A stretch of 64,000 bases of DNA from Liolophura sinensis (GCF_032854445.1 NW_027017955.1:186001-250000); one strand, 5' to 3'; counted from the first letter of the stretch, positions 20,501-30,384 are shown. The notes: generated by a model from the letters alone, not told the origin. Made by a program: numbers and translations.

Positions 20501-21254
20501 GAGAGATATCAGCCTCGCAGAACATCTCAAATGCGATCCAATCTGCTTTATCGAATTTCCACCTAGCTACACGTTCTAAAGAATTTGAAGTGATATGCTC
20601 TAGGATAATAGGAAAATGGTCACTACCACAAAGATCGTCATGCACCTTCCAAGAAAAATCTGGGAGAAGTGATGGATCCGTGATAGTGAGATCGATAGCA
20701 GAATAAGTGCCATTACCCGGATGTAAATAGGTATCAGAACCATCATTGAAATAACACAGTTCTTCCTTACATAAGAAGTCTTCGACTATCTTGCCCTTAT
20801 TATTTATGTTATTACTGCCCCAAAGAGGGTTATGGGAATTAAAATCTCCCATTATAATAAACGGTTTAGGTAATTGTTCTGTAAGATTATGTAACTGAGA
20901 AGCTGACAAAGAAGTGTTCGGAGGTATATACACCGAACATAATGTGACTGTTTTAGACAGTGAAATACGAACAGCCACAGCCTGAAGCTCTGTATTCAGA
21001 GCAACAGTGCTGTGTATAATATTGTTATTTATGAAGATCGAGGAGCCGCCTGCAGCTCGCTCTTCTTCATTTGAATAAGTACTATATAATGAATAATTTT
21101 TAAGAGTTATTTTATCTTTGTCAGGTGTCTTCAGGTGAGTTTCCTGAAGACAGAGGGCAACTGGATTGAAAGATTGAACTAGCTGTGTTATTTCAATAAA
21201 ATTTGCCTTAAGACCTCGACAATTCCATTGTATAATTTTGTCTAAAGAAGACAT
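17559..21254 (-). CDS. N1e ORF2: endonuclease, reverse transcriptase, RNase H
   Basis: 1,231 residues, no stops or frameshifts. AP-type endonuclease about 1-235: QWNCRG (N11), LQETH (E38), GDFNSHN (D137, N139), SDHFP (D212, H213). RT about 450-780: PKPGKDHNDPNNYRP, CGFRQGRSTMDHL, FFDLEKAYD (D583), PQGSILSP, YVDD (671-674), SKTVGMHF, FLGIIFD. RNase H about 965-1090: YTDGSK (D971), AEARA (E1004), CTDSL (D1028), PSHIG (H1071), ADREAK (D1081). C-terminal zinc C1174-x2-C-x7-H-x4-C1190. It would nick target DNA and copy the element RNA at the nick by target-primed reverse transcription. The start ATG overlaps the ORF1 stop as TAATG. RNase H after RT supports the I group rather than Jockey or CR1. 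Confidence 0.95.
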   Translation of the reverse strand: MSSLDKIIQWNCRGLKANFIEITQLVQSFNPVALCLQETHLKTPDKDKITLKNYSLYSTYSNEEERAAGGSSIFINNNIIHSTVALNTELQAVAVRISLSKTVTLCSVYIPPNTSLSASQLHNLTEQLPKPFIIMGDFNSHNPLWGSNNINNKGKIVEDFLCKEELCYFNDGSDTYLHPGNGTYSAIDLTITDPSLLPDFSWKVHDDLCGSDHFPIILEHITSNSLERVARWKFDKADWIAFEMFCEADISPETLNATNDPILKFNELVLRAADRTIPKTSTNPQSKSKPWYDKDCRKAIKDRKKAERNFNICPTDNNLNQVRIFRAKARRLLKSKRRSCWRNFVSGITSKTPMRKVWNMVQKLKGKNNRAKVQHLKDGDNIITSPPDIANKLAETISKKSSSENYTKEFQRIKSQKEKTKLPFSSKNLEDYNNPFNIDELKTALKKAHDTACGPDNVYYKFLNHLPPEPLETLLDLINDIWITGNFPASWREACIIPVPKPGKDHNDPNNYRPIALTSCVCKTMERMINDRLVWFLETNKLLSNIQCGFRQGRSTMDHLVRFETFIRDGFINNEHVVSIFFDLEKAYDTTWKYGILKDLANMGLKGRLPIFISQFLSDRQFKVRVGSTLSDSYEQEMGVPQGSILSPTLFSIKINSLAKTLTSGTEGSLYVDDFLICYRAKNMNNIERQLQLCLNKIEKWATENGFRFSTSKTVGMHFCNKRKLHLDPELTFCGKQVKIVGETKFLGIIFDSKLSFIPHIKMLKAKCTKALDIIKVVSSTDWGADRSVLLNLYRSLVRSKLDYGSIIYGSARKSYIKMLDPVHHQGLRLSLGAFRTSPVESLYVEANEPSLYHRRIKLSLQYSTKLKAHPTNPAYDCVFNPLYVDKYTKCPNKILSFGLRIQDHIVGANIKLDDIAPVSFPESPPWLLPQPKLIFDLRKYNKSNTNPLIIQQGFAEIKANYTDYKFIYTDGSKDGDRVATAAVLEQRVSSFRLPSSSSIFSAEARAMLLALSYVSSGCAQRAMICTDSLSCLLAIQNNKFKNPLILQILAIHRKLIRRGKDIIFCWIPSHIGIHGNTVADREAKAALNKPISKIKIPYTDMKSNILKYIRGLWQGEWNLQVHNKLHVIHPVIGYNSYTFDMSRRDQVVLTRCRIGHSHLTHNFLLDGSSAPECVGCDAQYGIKHILVDCVDFAHVRQRFYTVNSIYDLFDSIAGDVVINYLKAIGLYHKI

Positions 21255-21256
21255 TA
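21252..21256 (-). promoter_or_regulatory. TAATG stop-start overlap of ORF1 and ORF2
   Basis: The ORF1 TAA (21256-21254) shares its last A with the ORF2 ATG (21254-21252). The same arrangement is kept in the N1a copies (26978-26982 and 50724-50728). UAAUG drives stop-start translational coupling in the SART1 retrotransposon; use here is inferred. Confidence 0.85.
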
Positions 21257-22609
21257 TGGAGGAAGGCGTATGGGGGATTTGTCTTTATGTTTGGACCGTG
21301 GACGACCCTTCCTGGGAGATCGGCTGTTAGATCTCCCTGATGCGGGTGATGTATCCATCACATCCGCATCTGATGTTGAAGGACCAACGTCCTCCAGCGA
21401 TCCAAACCTATTAAAAGTTTGGACAGGATCTCTAGTGGCCTTCGAGGGACGCTCTGTGGGGCCACTAGGTTTATTATTTTCATTACGAGATTTATTTTCA
21501 GACTTATTTCTGGCAGGTTTGTTTTTGCTTTGATCAGGCTCAGGGTTATCAGTTTGTTTTGTAATATTTACTGGGTGTTTTTGAGTTATTGTAGTCGTCT
21601 GGGTAGAGCAGGAATTACAGGCAGGTTGAGCAGCAGGTTGTAGAGAAGTAGGTCTGTCGTTTCCAATGGGCCAAGTCAATGAGGTTTGAGTAGCAACAGA
21701 TGCTACTCGCTTGACCGCATTGGCAAATGAAGTCTGCAGTGTAGTATTAGGAGGCAAGACTAGTTTGCGGGCCTCCTGATACGATATATTGTTTTTAGTT
21801 TTTATAGTGATTATTTGTTTTTCTTTGACGAAAAGTGGGCAGTCCTTAGAGGAGGCCATGTGATCTCCACTGCAATTGCAGCACTTTGCTTTGCTGCTAC
21901 AGTCGAAACCATCATGACCTTCACTGCCGCACCGAAAACAGACCAGTTTATTTTTGCATTGGCCCTTGCCATGGCCAAACTTTTGACAGTTAAAACAACG
22001 TGTCGGGTTAGGGATATACAACTCCACATTAACCCTATACGGGCCAATGTAGATATACGCCGGAATAGATTTACTCTTAAATGTTAGAAGATATGTATTT
22101 AGTTTAATGATGTTACCAGATTTCTTCATAGTGAAGCGTTTCACTCTGGTAACACCCTGCGATTTCAGTTCTGTGCAGATTTCGTCTTCTGATAGATCAA
22201 TGATATCCTGATCCCTGTCACGTATAATTCCCTGACAGCTGTTCAGGGAATTATGGGGGGATGTATACACAGGAATATCAGTTATTTTATTCAAAGCTAA
22301 TAAATTAATGGATTGTTGTTTCCGAAAACATTCAATAAGAATGTCTCCGGATCGTAATTTTTTGACGTTTTTTAAAGTACCTGCTGATCCCTGCAAGGCC
22401 CTTTTAAGTACAAATGGATGAATTTTGGAGGCCGGCTTCTGTTCACTCTTTGTCGAGAGAACGATGAAAGCCGGCCAACTGTCCTGTCCGTTATCAACTG
22501 AGTCAGCCAAAACCTCTAATTTTCTCTTCTTATCAGCACTTGAAATCGGCTGAGAGGAAGGCCTGTTAGTCATACTGGAGACATTAATTGATAGGTGTGA
22601 AGAAGACAT
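21254..22609 (-). CDS. N1e ORF1: gag-like protein with three zinc knuckles
   Basis: 451 residues from the ATG at 22609 (MSSSHLSINV); an in-frame upstream extension to 22669 starts at a non-ATG codon in the leader. Residues about 20-60 are basic then acidic (SSADKKRKLEVL). About 60-200 form an RRM-like nucleic-acid-binding region (KKLRSGDILIECF, YTSPHNSLNSCQGII). Then come three CCHC-type knuckles (CFNCQKFGHGKGQC, CFRCGSEGHDGFDC, CCNCSGDHMASSKDC). A long Asn/Lys/Ser-rich tail ends in a basic SR-like stretch (SGRSNSRSPRKGRPRSKH). Such proteins package the element RNA into RNPs. The frame is intact. Confidence 0.93.
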   Translation of the reverse strand: MSSSHLSINVSSMTNRPSSQPISSADKKRKLEVLADSVDNGQDSWPAFIVLSTKSEQKPASKIHPFVLKRALQGSAGTLKNVKKLRSGDILIECFRKQQSINLLALNKITDIPVYTSPHNSLNSCQGIIRDRDQDIIDLSEDEICTELKSQGVTRVKRFTMKKSGNIIKLNTYLLTFKSKSIPAYIYIGPYRVNVELYIPNPTRCFNCQKFGHGKGQCKNKLVCFRCGSEGHDGFDCSSKAKCCNCSGDHMASSKDCPLFVKEKQIITIKTKNNISYQEARKLVLPPNTTLQTSFANAVKRVASVATQTSLTWPIGNDRPTSLQPAAQPACNSCSTQTTTITQKHPVNITKQTDNPEPDQSKNKPARNKSENKSRNENNKPSGPTERPSKATRDPVQTFNRFGSLEDVGPSTSDADVMDTSPASGRSNSRSPRKGRPRSKHKDKSPIRLPP

Positions 22610-23211
22610 GGCATATATATATATAAATTTCACCCCATATGTTCCCCACCCACCACGGAGTACCAACAAGGGCGATGCCTGAACCTGGGAATACCCAGCA
22701 GGAAAGACACCAAGGATTCCATATAAGGTACACTCGAACAGATTGATTTATACCAACAGGTTAAATTCAATCTACTCGATTGACCCATGAGCCACCGCCT
22801 CAAAACGTAGTCCCGCAAACGAAGTTTCAGAAATAACATTTTCTTGAAGGAATAGTGTTATGGAGAAATTCTGGGACAACGCAAAGGCAAGACATGACCA
22901 AGCCGATTGATCGGACCGGGCCCATCCGACCTCCCGTCTCTCTCCAAGTAAGGGCCAAAGTGACGTGTTGGGCGTGAAGATCTCGCAAGACCAACCCACC
23001 CTCAGCCACCAGGATCCCGTCCTCGGAGATTACGGGTCGCAACCCACGGCAAACAGGTCGCTCCCCGGTTGCCTCTCACACAACCGAGAAGATGTGAGCC
23101 TATTATATTCACCGGGCTCACACAGGAGAGCTCTAGGTTAGTCGACTTTTACGACAAGCTTGCCTAGAGGACTGAGGTCCTATTCTTATCACCCCGGAAA
23201 CCCCACGGGGG
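22610..23211 (-). promoter_or_regulatory. N1e 5' leader with internal promoter and RNA stems
   Basis: The first bases fold as CCCCG...CGGGG. About 40 nt downstream, CTCTAGG pairs with CCTAGAG around an inner GTCG/CGAC stem. The same stems can be drawn in N1a (25042-25121) and, with a G-T wobble, in the divergent leader at 10304. Non-LTR elements usually carry an internal promoter in this part; no core motif could be assigned. Confidence 0.5.
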
Positions 23212-23224
23212 AGCGTGGAAGGGA
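23212..23224. repeat. N1e target-site duplication, right copy
   Basis: AGCGTGGAAGGGA, identical to 17293-17305. Its outer side continues into N2 ORF2 (GGAAGATACCGGC), as at the uninterrupted site in unit B. Confidence 0.95.
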
Positions 23225-23891
23225 GGAAGATACCGGCTCCTCAAGGGTAAGTATGGTGGGGAAGTGGTCGCTTCCGCACAGATCATCATGGACGCTCCAG
23301 CTGAATTCCGATCTTAGCCCTGCATTAGCCAGAGCTAAATCAAGGATCGAATAAATGCCCTTTGCAGGATGAAGGTAAGTATGTGTGCCATCATTTAAGT
23401 CGCATAGAGAGTTATTAGATATAAAATCCTCCAATACAGAGCCCTTCTGGTTACGTTTAGAGTCACCCCAGAGAACACTATGGGCATTAAAGTCACCCCA
23501 AAGAAGGCACGGTGTAGGTAATTGATCACATAGATTTTGCAGCTCTTGCTGGTGAAGAGTAGAAGAAGGTGGTATATAAATACAACAGATTGTTAATACT
23601 ATACCCAGTATGATACGCACTGCCACCGCCTGCAAATCGGTGTTCAGTGCCATTTTATTGTGTATTACACCCTGCCTAATCAAAAGAGAAGAACCCCCTG
23701 ATGCCTTTTCCATTCGTAGACGTGGCAACAGCGTGATGACATACATAACCTCGACATTGATAACTAGGATCAGTCAGAGTTTCCTGCAAGTTAAAAGCTA
23801 TAGGACTGAGGTCTTGAGCTAACATCTGGAGCTCTGCGAGGTTATACCTCAATCCTCTACAGTTCCACTGTAAGATCTTTGTAGTAGCCAT
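23225..23891 (-). pseudogene. N2 ORF2, upstream part (endonuclease)
   Basis: ATG at 23891 gives MATTKILQWNCRGLRYNL and LQET (endonuclease motifs). A frameshift near 23740 moves the reading to MEKASGGSSLLIRQGVIH, CCIYIPPSS, LLWGDFNAHSVLWGDS and DLCGSDHFPTIL. The N1e insertion then splits the gene. Asn replaces Asp in one position relative to unit B (LANAGLRS versus LADAGLRS). Confidence 0.9.
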
Positions 23892-23901
23892 TATTAATAT
23901 T

Positions 23902-24616
23902 TATTTACTCTTTTTCTTTTTTCTGGACTTCTTATACATCGCTGCCCTACGCTCAGCAAAATCCTCCTGTGACAACGTTATCAACATCCTCTGCTTTTTA
24001 GCCTTGTCAACTTTAGAGTCTCGTCGCAATGTGCGATAATACGACCCCACGGATGTTGAGACAGGTACCAAGACCTCATCCTTGCCATTGGTATAGGCAG
24101 GCAAGTCTTCGGGTGCATCCATTTCCGAAAGAGATTCCTCCATATTGGATTCTCCACCAGTCCTAGACATATCAGATTGCTGAGAGCTTCCCTGAGGATC
24201 AAGGCAATGTGCTATATCTCTAGTGTCTAACTGTGACATTGTAGACGGGTCAGGGCTGAACGTGCTACCCCATAAGGACGGGCTCTTACCAAGTGCACCT
24301 TTGGAGGGCATCACGCCACTGGATTGCGTCTCCTTAATGCAGGATGGCGTTGTATCCGAAATTTCTGACGATCAAGAGGTAAGGAGGAATTCGAGATTTG
24401 ACTCATACCGACAACCCACTCCGGGCTATTTGATGTCTGAGATGCCGCGCAAAGGCTCTGGGGCCCACCTACTACTGGCGATTCGCTTAACTTCCTTACC
24501 TTATTTGTAGCACTCTCCAGCTTCCTCGTTGTCAGCAGCAGAGTTATCCAAAGTCCCTTTATTTTGTTGACTGGAAGGAACAGACTCGGCAGAAACCCCA
24601 ATTTCCATATCATCCC
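23902..24616 (-). pseudogene. N2 ORF1, C-terminal part
   Basis: An open 137-codon stretch ends in a lysine-rich tail (KKSRKKKKSK) at 23902, 10 bp before the ORF2 ATG. Upstream the frame is degenerate, but EIGVSAESVPSSQQNKG near 24600 joins in frame with 24997-25040 (GEGRGDDDGNYSQGHGDDM) once N1f is removed. Confidence 0.8.
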
Positions 24617-24982
24617 GCAAAGGTTCTACACAGTCAACTCTATATATGATTTATTTGACAGCATCGCTGGCGATGTTGTCATCAATTATTTGAAGGCCAT
24701 TGGCCTTTATCATAAAATATAAATTTTAATTGTCATAAATATCTGTAGATAAACAGTTATATACATATAGATTTATACATGTACTATAACCCTGGTTTTC
24801 GAGTTTTAACTCTTATTTTTCTTTTATACGATTTTAAACATGTCTGTACTTTTTGTTTTACTTTTGATGTTCATATTATCATATCGAAAACCTTAACCGT
24901 CTCGCGTTTTCACCTTGTTCTCGCCACGATATGGCTGAAATATTGCCGATGTGGCGTTAAGCCATAATCATTCATTCATTCA
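24617..24982 (+). mobile_element. N1f: 5'-truncated N1 insertion, ~366 bp
   Basis: Contains only the last ORF2 codons (RFYTVNSIYDLFDS to GLYHKI), the 3' UTR, the 3' tag and the CATT tail. The target-site duplication TTCCATATCATCCC lies at 24603-24616 and 24983-24996. It is inserted in N2 ORF1 in antisense orientation. Confidence 0.92.
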
Positions 24983-25631
24983 TTCCATATCATCCCCATG
25001 TCCCTGACTATAATTACCATCATCATCTCCTCGACCTTCACCCCCGTGGGGTTTCCGGGGTGATAAGAATAGGGCCTCAGCCCTCTAGGCAAGCTTGTCG
25101 TAAAAGTCGACTAACCTAGAGCTCTCCTGTGTGAGCCCGGTGAATATAATAGGCTCACATCTTCTCGGTTGTGTGAGAGGCAACCGGGGAGCGACCTGTT
25201 TGCCGTGGGTTGCGACCCGTAATCTCCGAGGACGGGATCCTGGTGGCTGAGGGTGGGTTGGTCTTGCGAGATCCTCCGCTTTGGCCCTTACTTGGAGTGA
25301 GACGGGAGGTCGGATGGGCCCAGTCCGATCAATCGGCTTGGTCATGTCTTGCCTCTACGTGGTTCCAATTGCCTCAATAACAGCATATCGTTTGGCGAAC
25401 AAATATTATTTCTGAAATATCGTTTGTAGGACTACGTTTTGAGGCGGTGGCTCATGGGTCAATCGAGTAGATTGAATTTACCCTGTTGGTATAAATCAAT
25501 CTGTTCGAGTATACCTCATATGGAATCCTTGGTGCCTTTCCTGCTGGGTATCCCCAGGTTCAGACATCGCCCTTGTTGGCACTCCGTGGTGGGTGGGGAA
25601 CATATGGGCTGAATTGTATATACATATTGCC

Positions 25632-26980
25632 ATGTCATCTATAAACCTTAATTCGAATGTTTTAAATCTAAATACCAGGTCTTCCTCTCAGCCGATTTCA
25701 AGCGCTGACAAAAAGAGGAAATTAGAGGTTTTGTCGGATTCGGCTGATAACGGACAGGACAGCTGGCCGGCCTTTATCGTTCTCTCAACAAAGAGTGAAC
25801 AAAAGCCGGCCTCCAAAATTCATCCATTTGTACTGAAAAGGGCCCTGCAGGGTTCAGCAGGTACATTAAAAAACGTCAAGAAATTACGATCCGGAGACAT
25901 TCTTATTGAATGTTTCCGGAAACAACAGTCCATAAATTTATTAGCTTTAAACAAAATAAATGATATTCCTGTGTATACATCCCCCCATAACTCCCTGAAC
26001 AGCTGTCAGGGAATTATACGTGACAGAGATCAGGATATCATTGATCTATCAGAAGAAGAAATCTGCACTGAACTGAAGTCACAAGGTGTTACCAGAGTGA
26101 AACGCTTCAATATGAAGAAATCTGGTAACATCATTAAACTAAATACATATCTTCTCACCTTCAACAGTAAATCTATTCCGTCATATATTTACATTGGCCC
26201 GTATAGGGTTGGTGTGGACTTATATATACCTAACCCAACACGTTGTTTCAAGTGTCAAAAGTTTGGCCATGGCAAGGGCCAGTGTAAAAATAAACTGATT
26301 TGTTTCCGGTGCGGCAGCGAGGGTCATGATGGTTTCGACTGCAGCAGCACAGCAAAGTGCTGCAATTGTGGTGGAGATCACATGGCCTCCTCTAGGGACT
26401 GCCCACTTTTTGTAAAAGAAAAACAAATAATCACAATAAAGACTAAAAACAATATATCATATCAGGAGGCCCGGAAATTGGTCTTTCACTGCAGACTTCA
26501 TTTGCCAATGCGGTCAAGCGAGTAGCATCTGTTGCTACTCAAACATCAATGACTTGGCCCATTGGAAACCAGAAACCATGTCTTATTTCTGTTGAACCTA
26601 CTGTTCGACCTGCTTTTAATACGTCCTCAACCCAGACTGCCTCAATACAACAGATCAAACCAGCCAATAACACTGACCAACCCGATATTCCTAAACCTAG
26701 TCAACCTAAAAACAAAAATGTGTCCGAAAATAAACCTCAAAATAAAAACAATAAACCTAGTAAACCCAGTGGCCCAACAGAGCGTCCCTCTAAGGCCACT
26801 GGGGACCCTGTCCAAACTTATAATAAATTTGGACCGTTGGAGGACGTTGGTTTTTCAACATCAGATGCGGATGTGATGGATACATCACCCGCACCAGGGA
26901 GATCTAACAGCCGATCTCCCAGGAAGGGTCGTCCACGGTCCAAACATAAAGAAAAATCTCCTATACGTCTCCCTCCGTAA
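25632..26980 (+). pseudogene. N1a ORF1, broken by a 13-bp deletion (unit A)
   Basis: ATG at 25632 (MSSINLNSNV), all three zinc knuckles present. Thirteen bases that unit B has are missing between 26484 and 26485. The frame shifts after QEARKLV and stops at 26525. The old frame continues to the TAATG at 26978. The lesion is private to unit A. Confidence 0.92.
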
Positions 26981-29900
26981 TGGCGATATACGACAAAATT
27001 ATACAGTGGAATTGTCGAGGCCTTAAGGTCAATTTTATTGAAATAACACAGCTTGTTCAATCATTAAATCCTATAGCCCTGTGTCTTCAGGAAACTCATT
27101 TGAAAACATCTGACAAAGATAAAATAACTCTTAAAAATTACTCATTATACAGTACGTACTCTAATGAAGAAGATCGAGCTGCAGGCGGCTCCTCTATCTT
27201 CGTCAATAACAATGTTATTCACAGCCCTGTTGCTCTGGATACAGAGCTTCAGGCTGTGGCCGTTCGTGTTTCATTATGTGAAACAATCACATTATGTTCA
27301 GTGTATATTCCCCCGAACATTTCTTTGTCAGCTTTGCAGTTACATAATTTAAAAGAACAATTACCCAAACCTTTTATACTTATGGGAGATTTTAATTCCC
27401 ACAACCCCCTATGGGGCAGTAACAACATAAATGATAAGGGCAAGATAGTAGAAAACTTCTTATCTAACGAAAAACTGTGTTATCACAATGATGGTTCTAA
27501 CACCTATTTACATCCAGGTAATGGCGCTTATTCTGCTATCGATCTCACTATCACAGATCCATCACTTCTCCCGGATTTTTCTTGGAAGGTGCATGACGAT
27601 CTTTGTGGTAGTGACCATTTTCCTATAATCCTAGAACATATCACTTCTAATTCTTTAGAACGTGTAGCTAGATGGAAATTCGATAAAGCGGATTGGATCG
27701 CATTTGAGATGTTCTGTGAGGCTGATATCACCTCAAGAGACTCTTAAAGCAGCAGATGGTCCTATGTTAAAATTTAATCAGCTTGTTTTAAAAGCCGCAC
27801 ATAGAACTATCCCTAAGACCTCGACAAATCCCAAATCCAAAAGTAAACCCTGGTACGACAATGACTGTCGTAAAGCCATAAAGGACCGTAAAAAGGCTGA
27901 ACGCAGATTTAATCATTGTCCTACTGATAATAATTTAAACCAGGTTCGTAAATTTAGAGCTAAGGCTCGTCGATTACTCAAGTCCAAGAGACGATCTTGT
28001 TGGCGGAACTTCGTTTCGGGCATTACGTCATAAACACCCATGCGTAAAGTCTGGAACATGGTTCAGAAACTTAAGGGCAAAAATAATAAAGCCAAAGTCC
28101 AGCATTTAAAGGATGGAGATAGTATATTAACGTCTCCATCCGATATAGCAAATAAATTAGCTGAGATATTTTCCAAGAAATCTTCTTCTGAGAACTATAC
28201 TAAAAAATTCCAACATATGAAAAACCAGAAGGAGAGAACTAAATTGCCCTTTTCTTCTAAGAATTTAGAAGATTATAATCATCCTTTTAATATCGAGGAA
28301 CTTAAAACTGCATTAAAAAAGGCCCACGATACGGCCTGTGGTCCCGATAATGTATATTATAAGTTTCTAAACCATTTACCACCTGAGCCACTGGAGACTC
28401 TCTTGGACTTGCTTAATGATATTTGGATAACTGGTAATTTTCCACCGTCATGGAGGGAGGCGTGTATTATCCCGGTCCCTAAACCGGGTAAGGATCATAC
28501 TGATCCAAATAATTACCGTCCCATAGCTCTTACCAGCTGTGTCTGTAAGACTATCAAACGGATGATTAATGATAGACTTGTTTGGTTTCTTGAAACCAAC
28601 AAGCTTTTATCTAACATTCAATGTGGTTTTCGTCAAGGTCGAGCTACTTTAGATCACCTTGTTCGATTTGAAACCTTTATTCGTAATGGTTTTGTTAATA
28701 ATGAACATGTGGTGTCCATATTTTTTGACCTTGAAAAGGCCTACGACACCACATGGAAATATGGTATTTTAAAAGACCTTGCGGATTTGGGTCTTAAAGG
28801 CCGCTTGCCTTTATTTATATCTCAATTTTTATCCGATCGTCAGTTTAAGGTACGGGTGGGGTGCACTCTTTCTGACTCTTGTGAGCAGGAAATGGGTGAA
28901 CCCCAGGGCAGCTTTCTATCACCAACTCTGTTCAGCATAAAAATAAATAGCCTAGCAAAAACATTAACATCTGGCACAGAAGGTTCTTTATACGTCGATG
29001 ATTTCCTTATATGCTTTTATATATCTTTTATACCTCATATAAAAATGCTTAAAGCTAAATGTACAAAGGCTCTCGATATAATTAAGGTCGTGTCTAGCAC
29101 CGATTGGGGTGCTGACCGATCAGTTTTACTTAATTTATATCGTTCTCTGGTGAGGTCTAAATTGGACTATGGATCCATCATTTACGGTTCCGCTAGGAAG
29201 TCGTATATTAAAATGTTGGATCCTGTTCATCATCAAGGTTTGATGCTCAGCCTTGGTGCTTTTAGAACCTCACCAGTAGAACGTTTATACGTGGAGGCAA
29301 ATGAGCCTTCCTTATACAATCGACGTATTAAACTTAGTCTTCAATATGCTACAAAGCTTAAACCACATCCAACAAACCCTACCTACGACTGTGTTTTCAA
29401 TCCATTATATGTAGACAAATATATTAAATGTCCTAACAAGATCCCTTCGTTCGGTCTTCGCATACGGGACCATATTGTGGGCGCTAACATCAAGCTGGAG
29501 GATATAGCTCCGGTATCTTTTCCAGAGTCTCCTCCATGGCTTCTCCCACAAACTAAACTAATATTTGATCTACCTAAGAATAATAAATCCAATACAAATC
29601 CTCTTATAATTCAGCAAGGTTTTGCTGAAATCAAGGCTGATTATATGGACTATAAATTTATATATACTGACGGGTCAAAGGATGGGGACAGGGTTGCGGC
29701 TGCGGCTGTTTTAGAGCAGCGGGTCACTTCTCTTCGTCTGCCACCTTCATCTTCTATCTTTTCTGCAGAGGCCAGGGCTATACTCCTGACCTTATCATAT
29801 GTTTCCTCTGGGCATGTCCAGAGGGCAGTGATATGCAGCGACTCGCTGTCTTGCCTTTTGGCAATTCAGAATAATAAATTTAAAAATCCATTGATACTTG

Positions 29901-30384
29901 AGATAACTAAACACCGAAAATTAATTAGAAGAGGTAAAGATATTATATTCTGTTGGATACCAAGTCACACTGGTATCCATGGAAACACAGTCGTGGACAG
30001 GGAAGCGAAAGCTGCCCTATATAAACCTGTATCTCGGGTTAAAATCCCTTATGCTGACGTGAAGTCTAATATTCTTAAATGTATTCGTCGCCTTTGGCAG
30101 GGTGAATGGGACTTGCAGATCCATAATAAACTGCATGTCATTCATCCTGTCATTGGCTACAATGCCTATACTTGTCTAATGTCTCGTAGAGACCAAGTAG
30201 TTTTAACAAGGTGTCGTATTGGGCATTCTCATCTGACACACAATTTCATCTTAGATGGTAGCAGTGCTCCCGAGTGTGTTGGATGTGATGCTCAATATGG
30301 CATCAAACATATTTTGGTTGACTGTGTGGACTTTGCCCATATTGGGCAAAGGTTCTACACGGTCAACTCTATATATGATTTATT
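26980..30384 (+). pseudogene. N1a ORF2, multiply broken (unit A)
   Basis: The endonuclease part is open from 26980 to a one-base insertion near 27730 (EADITSRDS, stop 27747). The next frame runs to GITS, where TAA replaces a lysine codon (28031-28033). From 28040 a long frame covers the RT (FFDLEKAYDTTW, altered GEPQGSFLSP, YVDD). It then lacks 74 codons compared with N1e (FLIC joins directly to SFIPH), and continues through RNase H and CCHC to a foreign C-terminus ending at 30451. RT thumb loss and shifts rule out function. Confidence 0.92.

Larger units (their letters stand above)
17306..23211 (-). mobile_element. N1e: full-length, apparently intact N1 retrotransposon, 5,906 bp
   Basis: On the minus strand the 5' end CCCCCGTGGGG is at 23211, the leader is about 600 bp, ORF1 is at 22609-21254, ORF2 at 21254-17559, the 3' UTR is about 250 bp, and a CATT tail ends at 17306. 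Both ORFs are open and all expected catalytic motifs are present. A perfect 13-bp target-site duplication flanks it. It is absent from unit B, so it inserted after the units separated. The domain order (APE, RT, RNase H, CCHC; gag with three knuckles) places it in the I group, probably Nimb. Confidence 0.95.
1..29655. repeat. Tandem array unit A (~23.7 kb unit plus 5.9-kb insertion)
   Basis: Position 1 aligns to 29656 and to 53402, and order and orientation of every feature repeat at those offsets. Offset to unit B is 29655 at the left end, 29652 around 11000-17000, then 23733 after the N1e insertion and 23746 after a 13-bp deletion at 26484/26485. The phase is arbitrary, because the true duplication breakpoint is not visible. 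Substitutions specific to this unit include 4036 C, 4327 C and 5041 G, where units B and C share G, G and A. Confidence 0.97.
25041..30384 (+). mobile_element. N1a: near full-length N1 element with rearranged 3' end (unit A)
   Basis: It begins CCCCCGTGGGGTTTCC directly after TCCTCGACCTTCA, and runs through leader, ORF1 and ORF2 to NSIYDL at 30384. There the sequence switches to a duplicate of N2 ORF1 (30385). N1-type 3' sequence resumes at 30902 and the right target copies are at 31271 and 31331. It is older than N1e: several lesions are shared by units A and B. Confidence 0.92.

Noticed and set aside
20176-20706. 176-codon plus-strand frame within N1e
   Set aside because: Fully antisense to the intact N1e ORF2.
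23150-23211. HDV-like self-cleaving ribozyme at the N1 5' end
   Set aside because: Stems exist, but the nested double-pseudoknot order could not be drawn by eye; kept only as a structured-RNA observation.
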